A program made the translations under genes and the position numbers. Shown one piece after another: positions 58,271-64,000 of a stretch of 64,000 nucleotides of DNA. This DNA comes from Crocodylus rhombifer (Eukaryota; Chordata; Crocodylia; Crocodylidae), in the NCBI GenBank assembly GCA_038503035.1, contig JAVSML010000998.1:62001-126000 (forward strand), given 5' to 3'. The stretch's first letter is position 1. Every line of letters begins with the position of its first letter. The notes under the pieces are model-generated. The model ran no database searches. It saw nothing but the letters and a program-made list of their open reading frames with translations, and was not told the origin of the DNA.

Positions 58271-59755
58271 CTGTAGCAAACCTGACTTTCCAAACTTCCT
58301 TGCTTTTCTCGAGCAGAAGTTGGAAAAGTGAGAGCTCATTCACTCAAATCATTCAGTGCTTCCACAATTGCCCAGATCTACTTTCTGGTTTGCCATTTGG
58401 TGTCAGTGGTGAGCTGGATACATGTCCAAAATGGACTCACTTCTCTGAACTGCCATCAGATGATAATGATTTCTAGGCTTGGTCAGTCTTTATAACTGTT
58501 TAAGTTCTTTGTGAAGTAACCAGGAAGAGATCTCTGTGTTTCTTTCTTTACAAGCTGACAGTAATGGTACTCCTAATGCTCTGCCATAGTATAAGCGTGC
58601 AGCTCATTGATGTGGAGCTAATAGGATGTGAATAGTTTCACCATAGTGCTGAAATGTGCAGTTCAGAAGAACTGTAATTAAAAAGTTTGCAAGAATAGCA
58701 AGGAAGATTGCTGGCCGTGTCTTGAGTGATCTCTGAACCATGGGGTGGGTCTGATGATCTGCTGATATTCTTCTTTTTTTAGGTATATATATTTTTTGTA
58801 TTGTTGACATGCCTGCTTTTTCTTTTAAGCTTTGTTATGACTGTTAGTTAAAGCCAGTCTTGTTATTGCCATCTGCACTTATAAAGTGTTACTTAGTGTT
58901 ACTGGCAGTGGGAAATGGGTGAAACCTCTCTAGTGGCTTGGAAAGCTTCTCATAATCATTCATTTACTCACATTACTAGGAAGTTACTGTCAGTGGAACA
59001 AAGCTGATGACTGGGTTTTTGAACCATGTTGTCTAGTTGGCTTCTCTGGAAGTGTGCTGAGGCCAATATTCCTTTTATTACAAGCATAAAAAAATCTTCC
59101 AAGACAGCTGGTAATTTCCTTCCTATTCTCAAACTGACCATAAATTTGTATTCTCCTGGCAATATGTTTATATTATCACTCTGAAGCATCTTTAATTTGC
59201 CATATCTTCTTAAACTGTTTTAAGGTTATTCTACTATAACTGTCTGACCAAATTCAATCAAGCTTCAGCCAAGGTCATAGCAATGAGAGAGTTAATGAAG
59301 GTATGTAATAATCTGGTTTTTTTTCCTTGGGCTATGTTCCATATTTTGTTCATCAATTCTGTTCTCAGATCTGTTAATTCTGTTTAATATTCTTGAACAG
59401 GGCATTTTTTTAGGTAGACCAGCACACCTAGGAGTGAGATTATTAGCAATTTTAGTATCATTATTTTTTTTCTGTACTGGTTTAACTGGTTTTAATTTTT
59501 TTTCAGCTATCACATGAATCTCATCAGTTTCAAAATCTATCAGTTAAGATACTGACCAGTAATATTGACCAATATCTGCATTACTTACAAGGCAATGATT
59601 GCTTAGCAGTATAAGATTCAAGAATGCCTACTAAAGCACTGATCAGAAACCAACCAGAAACCATTGTTCACAGAAAATGGTAAGCTCTCTTTTGCAGTCC
59701 TCTGCAGTGCAACCAGGGCTGTATTTGCACCTGTTTTGTTTTTGACCAAAATTGA
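58271..59755. other. No gene seen; AT-rich unassigned DNA
   Basis: About 1.5 kb with no feature I can support. Confidence 0.5.
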
Positions 59756-59756
59756 G

Positions 59757-60470
59757 AAATACCATATTTACCAAGATGACTTTGAATTTAAGATGATTCT
59801 TCCCTACCCCCCAAATTTAGATTCTATACATGGAAAATGTATAAATTTGTTATACTTTTGCATGTATAGACCCTAATTATTGGGGGCTAATCTTAAATTC
59901 ATGCCCCCACCATTGTAGGGGGGCAGGTAGCAGGGGAGTCAAGTAGTCTGCCCCTGCACCTTGCTCCCTTCTACATGCCCCCAAACTACTTGTCCTTCCT
60001 GCCACCTGCCTCTTCCCCACTGTAGCCGTGCACCCCAGTGACTCCCCTCCTCTGCCCACAGTGTTTACACACCCTGGCACATGACTCCCCACTCACCATT
60101 TGCTCTCCCTATCACTCACCTCCCCCCACAGTGCCTGCCCTCCCTGGCACCTCCCCTCTGGCACCATGCCCCCTCCCACTTGCCTTCCTCCTGGCTGCTC
60201 CCCGCCATGCCAGCACCCTGTACACCTTCCCCCCTCTGCTTGGCTCCCCTTGCTGTCTGCATCCATGCTGCCACTTACTCTCTGGCATGGCTCTGGCTCC
60301 AGCCCTGCTCCAGCCCAGAATACAGAGCACATGGCTGATCCAGCCTTCCCTGGCCAAGCAGCAGCTTTGGTCACAGCCCTGGTTCAAGCCCCACTGACAT
60401 CAATGCCAACAGTTTTTCAACTTCTTGTGTGTAAAATTTGGGGGAGTTTGAAAGGAAATGACAGGTTTTT
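59757..60470. repeat. MITE-like block with C-rich core
   Basis: The left part (ACCATATTTACCAAGATGAC, then CTACCCCCCAAATTTAG) has an inverted counterpart near 60423-60450 (AAAATTTGGGGGAG). The C-rich core (59905-60400) has long Pro-rich open frames on the plus strand and opposing Gly-rich ones, all compositional. Target duplication not determined. Confidence 0.5.
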
Positions 60471-60504
60471 TTATGTTGTGTCTATCATTGTATTTGTGAC
60501 TGTC

Positions 60505-60625
60505 GAGGAAATACATGAGAGGCAAGAACTCTTTTGGTGATATCTTTTATTGAATGAACTACATAGTTAGGAGAGCTGTTAGTCAAGCTTTCAACACAGA
60601 ATGCCCTTCCTTGCCAATTTTTTTA
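60505..60625 (-). repeat. Penelope-like 3' tail
   Basis: The minus strand contains GGAAGGGCATTCTGTG, GAAAGCTTGACTAAC and CAATAAAAGATATCACC, matching the tail pattern at 29845-29980. Confidence 0.6.
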
Positions 60626-61243
60626 ATGAAACTTTTTCTGAAAATCATTTTAAAACTTTAGTTCTAGTGGTGATTTTTAGCATGCTCATGAGAGATGGTT
60701 TACAAATTCAGGATTTTAGCTGAGCAACACAAAGAAGAATCCTGGCATCCTTTTAACATCACTACATTTGGTGTTTTGGAATCATAGCTTTGCAGCCTTA
60801 ATGGCTCCCCAGTGATCCTCAGAAATATTAATCTGTTGATGACCAACACTCATTATACTGCACTAGTTTAAAAATAAACTTCTTTTGGCAGTAAATTTGA
60901 TACCATATTCGAAAGTTGATTTCTCCCTTCATAAAACATCCAACTGATACATGCATTTCATTACATTTTTAGATTTAATTAAACCTTTACCCCAAAGTGA
61001 GCTGACACTTTAAATAATAAATTTATTGCTATCATGAGTCAAAATCATGAGGCATAATACATATTTCCTTTCCTTCTAATGTAATTTTAGAGTAAATATA
61101 TTTTCTTTTCAAGTTTATTAAAGAAGGAAAGGAAACATGCTATTCATAGGGCCCGTATTAAAATTAAGAGGAAATAGGATTGGATGGCATACTGCCAAGT
61201 ATAGCGTTTAACTTCGTCAGATGTCTACTACATGATGTAATCA
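60626..61243. other. No gene seen; AT-rich unassigned DNA
   Basis: No recognisable feature. Confidence 0.5.
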
Positions 61244-61373
61244 GCATGTACCTGATTCTGCAAACACATGCGTATTTTCACATGTGTATTACATGAGCAA
61301 GTCTATTGCATTCAGTAGATGCACTAGTGACATGAGTAAAATCATCCATGTACATGAGTTTGCAGGAGTGGGT
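61244..61373. repeat. Fold-back repeat (family C)
   Basis: Left arm CCTGATTCTGCAAACACATG (near 61252) pairs imperfectly with right arm CATGAGTTTGCAGGAGTGGG (near 61354). The interior holds several ACATGAG/CACATGTG words. It is related to 19650-19790. Confidence 0.6.
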
Positions 61374-62710
61374 TCCATTCACTGCCTTTCCTAAAAGTCT
61401 AGAAAAGAAGCTCTGGCCAAGTGATTCTGTTTCAGATGCACTCCAACGAAACTGGGGTGGGAGGGACCAGGTATCACTACCTCAAAGTAATGAAGGCATA
61501 GGGCCTTCCATGGATTAACATGGATCTACCAGGTTTGGAAGCAGCATCCCTAGTCTATTCTTTGGGCAGAGGATGAACCATGCCATCATGCCTGCAACAA
61601 TTAGAAGGAGCTCCAAAGAAGATTATCCAAAGAGGAAGACTTCTTGCATCTGAACCCCCCTGCCTACAGTAAGTCCCTGCTAGGGAAACAATTCTGCCAA
61701 TTTACTACAAGAAACATTTTGAATAACAAATACTTCAGTAGAAACGTGAAGAGGCCTGAGTTTGAATACTGGCTGATGTCTGGTAGTCCACATGATTTTG
61801 GAGACTGATCTGTTTGGCCTTGTTTCCACTGTAAACCAGTGAAGCATGTAGGGTGTTCTAAGTTATACCAGTAGTGTAAGGTCTTCAAGGGAGCCTGTGA
61901 CAATAAATGTCCAATGATGGAGCTCAGGCTCTGTCATGCCTTGTCTTGCCTCTGGTATGCTCTCTTGCCATTAAGGTGACCCTTGATGGCAGCTACCACA
62001 GGAACTGTCTTCAACTAGAACGTTTCATTGATTGTTTGTGATCGTTATATTAAATAATCTGAAACAACATTTTTACTGGTATGAAACAACATGTGCAATT
62101 TCTAGTGGTAAGTCTGCACACAGTTTTAGCTATAGCTCTAAAAGGAATATTTGTCAGAAATAATATCTTTGTGTTAAATGGTTAAACAGAACTTGAGAAG
62201 ATTGTTTATATGAAATCAACTATCTGCTTGGAACTGACATTTTAAACATCAAAGCCTTTTGTAACTTGACCGGTGGATTGAAAAAATGATGATATACTTT
62301 TTAATTTAAGGAAGATTAATGAGCACAGCATGATTTCAGTAGACAACAGAGGACAAATAAAGAGGTACTATAAGATTTTCAGCTTGCTAGGTTTGTTAGA
62401 AAAAGGTCAGTTTTGTGAAATGTGAGGAATAATTTGGGGCAGAGGCTGTGAGATGCATTTATGGCATATTTATTTCTCTAATTCAGAAAAGTCATCCATA
62501 TATTTGAAGTTCACTTCCTAACCTTTACCCCCCAAATGTAGTTAGAACTTAAATTTGCTCTTTTATTTTCACTGTTAATAATATCAAAGCCATCCTCCTG
62601 ACTAAATAAAAATACTATGATTGTATGACAACACAAAGCAAGCTCTACCACAGATATCATGCTTAGAATTATTTTTCAATATTCATTATATTGTTTTTCT
62701 CTGGTGATGA
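61374..62710. other. No gene seen
   Basis: Unassigned DNA with no coding signal. Confidence 0.5.
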
Positions 62711-62714
62711 AAAT

Positions 62715-62960
62715 ATTCTTGAGCAGGTTTGGATCCAGAGGGGTGTGGTAGTATACGTGCATCCCCTTCACTTCCTCTTCTAGTCCTGCTGTCCATGGGT
62801 GCTGAGGGCTGGATCCTGCCAAGGCTGGGGTTCTTGGCCCCTCTGCCTGAGCCAGGAGGAAAGCCACCAGCACCCACCAAGTCCTGCCAGCCTTAGGAGC
62901 CAAGAAACCCAAACCTAATTTTACTTCCCTTTACAAAATCCTAGATCCACTATTGACCCT
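62715..62960. repeat. Possible short MITE
   Basis: The left edge GGTTTGGATCCAGAGG and the complement of the right edge (AGTGGATCTAGGATTT) form a weak inverted pair around a GC-rich core. The opposing frames in the core are compositional. Confidence 0.3.
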
Positions 62961-63014
62961 GAACAAAGATAAGATTTAGGGTCAGTATATAGCCTTAAGG
63001 GCCTTGTTATATAG

Positions 63015-63068
63015 TAGATGTGTCTACATGAGGCGTTGACTGCACAGTAGCCAAATAATGCTGCACAG
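63015..63068. repeat. MITE-like family E fragment
   Basis: GTGTCTACATGA and GACTGCACAGTAGCC match the complement of the right end at 28780-28830. The fragment is cut off by the family-A-type element starting at 63069. Confidence 0.55.
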
Positions 63069-64000
63069 TAGGCCTGTGCTAAGCAGAATGTATTCACTTT
63101 GGATTCAGATTTGGCAATTTAAAAGGGACAGTGATTCAATTTGGCAATTCAAATCACTGTCCCGATTCAATTCAGTCTAATCCGAATCCAAAGATATCTG
63201 GCACTGAAGCGTATTTGGCCATAGACTATACAGATAGGCAGAACCAGTGGGAGCAGCTGGGAGAATAGCCAAACAAGACCAGGGAGAATCCACAGCTTGC
63301 CAGCTGATCCTCTGGCTGCCCACCCCAGGTGAAGCAGGCAGTGCTGGCAGCCCTGGAAGAATTCCTGGGGGCTGTGCAGAATGGTCTAGGAGCTGTGGGG
63401 AATGATCAGGAAACCGGGGGGATTGAATGGGGAACTGGGGGAATGATCAGGGAGCTGGGGCATGGAACCGGGAACTGGGGAATCAAACCAGGACCTGGCA
63501 GCAAGCCCCTGTTCATTCCTCCAGCCTCTGATAATTCCCCCCAACTCCCTAATTTTTTCCCCAGCTCCTTGATCATTCCCCCAGCCCCCACAGATTCTCC
63601 CGGGGCTGCCGGCTCAAGCTGCAGCTCATCCAGCTGCTCCCCTGACTTCCCTGGCATGAGGCAGGAGAAGCTATGGAGGCTGGGAGGAATGATTGGGAGC
63701 TGGGGGGAATGATTGAAGAGCTTGGGGAATCAAACCTGGAACTAGGAAATTGAACCAGGAGCTGGGGCGGAAGCCCCCCATCATTCCCCATAGTTCCCAC
63801 TTCAATTTCCCAGTTACTAGTTTGATCCCACAGCTCCCTGATCATTCTCCCCAACTCCTGATCATGCCCTCCAGCTCCCAATCATTTCTCCCAGGCACTG
63901 CAACTTCTCAGGGCTGCCAGCACTGCCTGCCTCACCCTGGCAGGGGGGCAGCTGGTGGAGCAGCCAGACAACCTGCGGCTTCTCCCAGGGCTGCTGGCTC
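63069..64000. mobile_element. Long inverted-repeat MITE, partial (family A ends)
   Basis: It starts TAGGCCTGTGCTAAGC, followed by a GATTCAGATTTGGCAATT-type arm. The inner left arm (about 63280-63370, with GTGAAGCAGGCAGTGCTGGC) is the reverse complement of 63895-64000 with moderate divergence. Between them are many AATGATCAGGGAGCTGGGG-type repeats on one side and their complements on the other. The right terminus lies beyond the window, so the element is incomplete here. Confidence 0.75.

Noticed and set aside
60038..60540. Pro-rich frames of 119 and 146 codons
   Set aside because: C-rich low-complexity core of a MITE-like block, with equally open opposing frames and no motif.
63329..63881. 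Gly/Pro-rich frames at the right edge
   Set aside because: They result from repeated GGGGAATGATC-type units and their complements inside an inverted-repeat element.

Overview
The window looks like intergenic or intronic DNA of a sauropsid vertebrate. It is AT-rich, contains no convincing host exon, RNA gene or CpG-island promoter, and is filled with layered, decayed transposable elements. Dominance by CR1 LINEs, together with hAT-type MITEs, Penelope-like elements and a retrovirus-type provirus, points to a crocodilian, with a turtle as the main alternative. This is an inference from repeat content only. One 10-base run of N (17753-17762) marks an assembly gap. No bacterial-type gene organisation is present, so operons, ribosome binding sites and terminators do not apply.

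Layout. 1-4.3 kb: a Penelope-like tail at the left edge, then a degenerate Penelope-like retroelement (RT plus GIY-YIG remnants) interrupted by, and followed by, antisense LINE debris. 4.6-11.4 kb: a younger CR1 copy, a 757-bp hAT MITE with 8-bp target duplication, and a much older CR1-like copy itself cut by a short hAT-like insert. 11.4-31.5 kb: MITE copies with conserved internal palindromes, a purine-rich block, a CR1 fragment, Penelope-like tails (two as head-to-head inverted pairs), a degenerate minisatellite, an LTR-like block, and a nested pair of hAT elements (22.06-23.17 kb). 31.5-37.8 kb: mostly featureless AT-rich DNA with a small hAT element and CR1 3' ends.

37.8-51 kb is the most structured part. 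One CR1 copy on the minus strand has been split into three pieces by a 6.8-kb endogenous retrovirus (both LTRs, gag, protease, RT and integrase remnants; env essentially gone) and by a second, nearly full-length CR1 that retains an ORF1 esterase-like domain and ORF2 endonuclease-RT. 51-56 kb: a solo-LTR candidate, a GC-rich hAT-like block cut by a CR1 end, and a non-CR1 APE-type LINE cut by another CR1 with a 6-bp target duplication. 56-64 kb: further hAT MITEs, a fold-back element, featureless DNA, and at the right edge a long inverted-repeat MITE that runs out of the window.

All coding traces belong to mobile elements and all are broken by stops or frameshifts. The value of the window is a readable insertion history and several non-autonomous families with shared terminal repeats. 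I found no evidence of a new functional multi-gene system.
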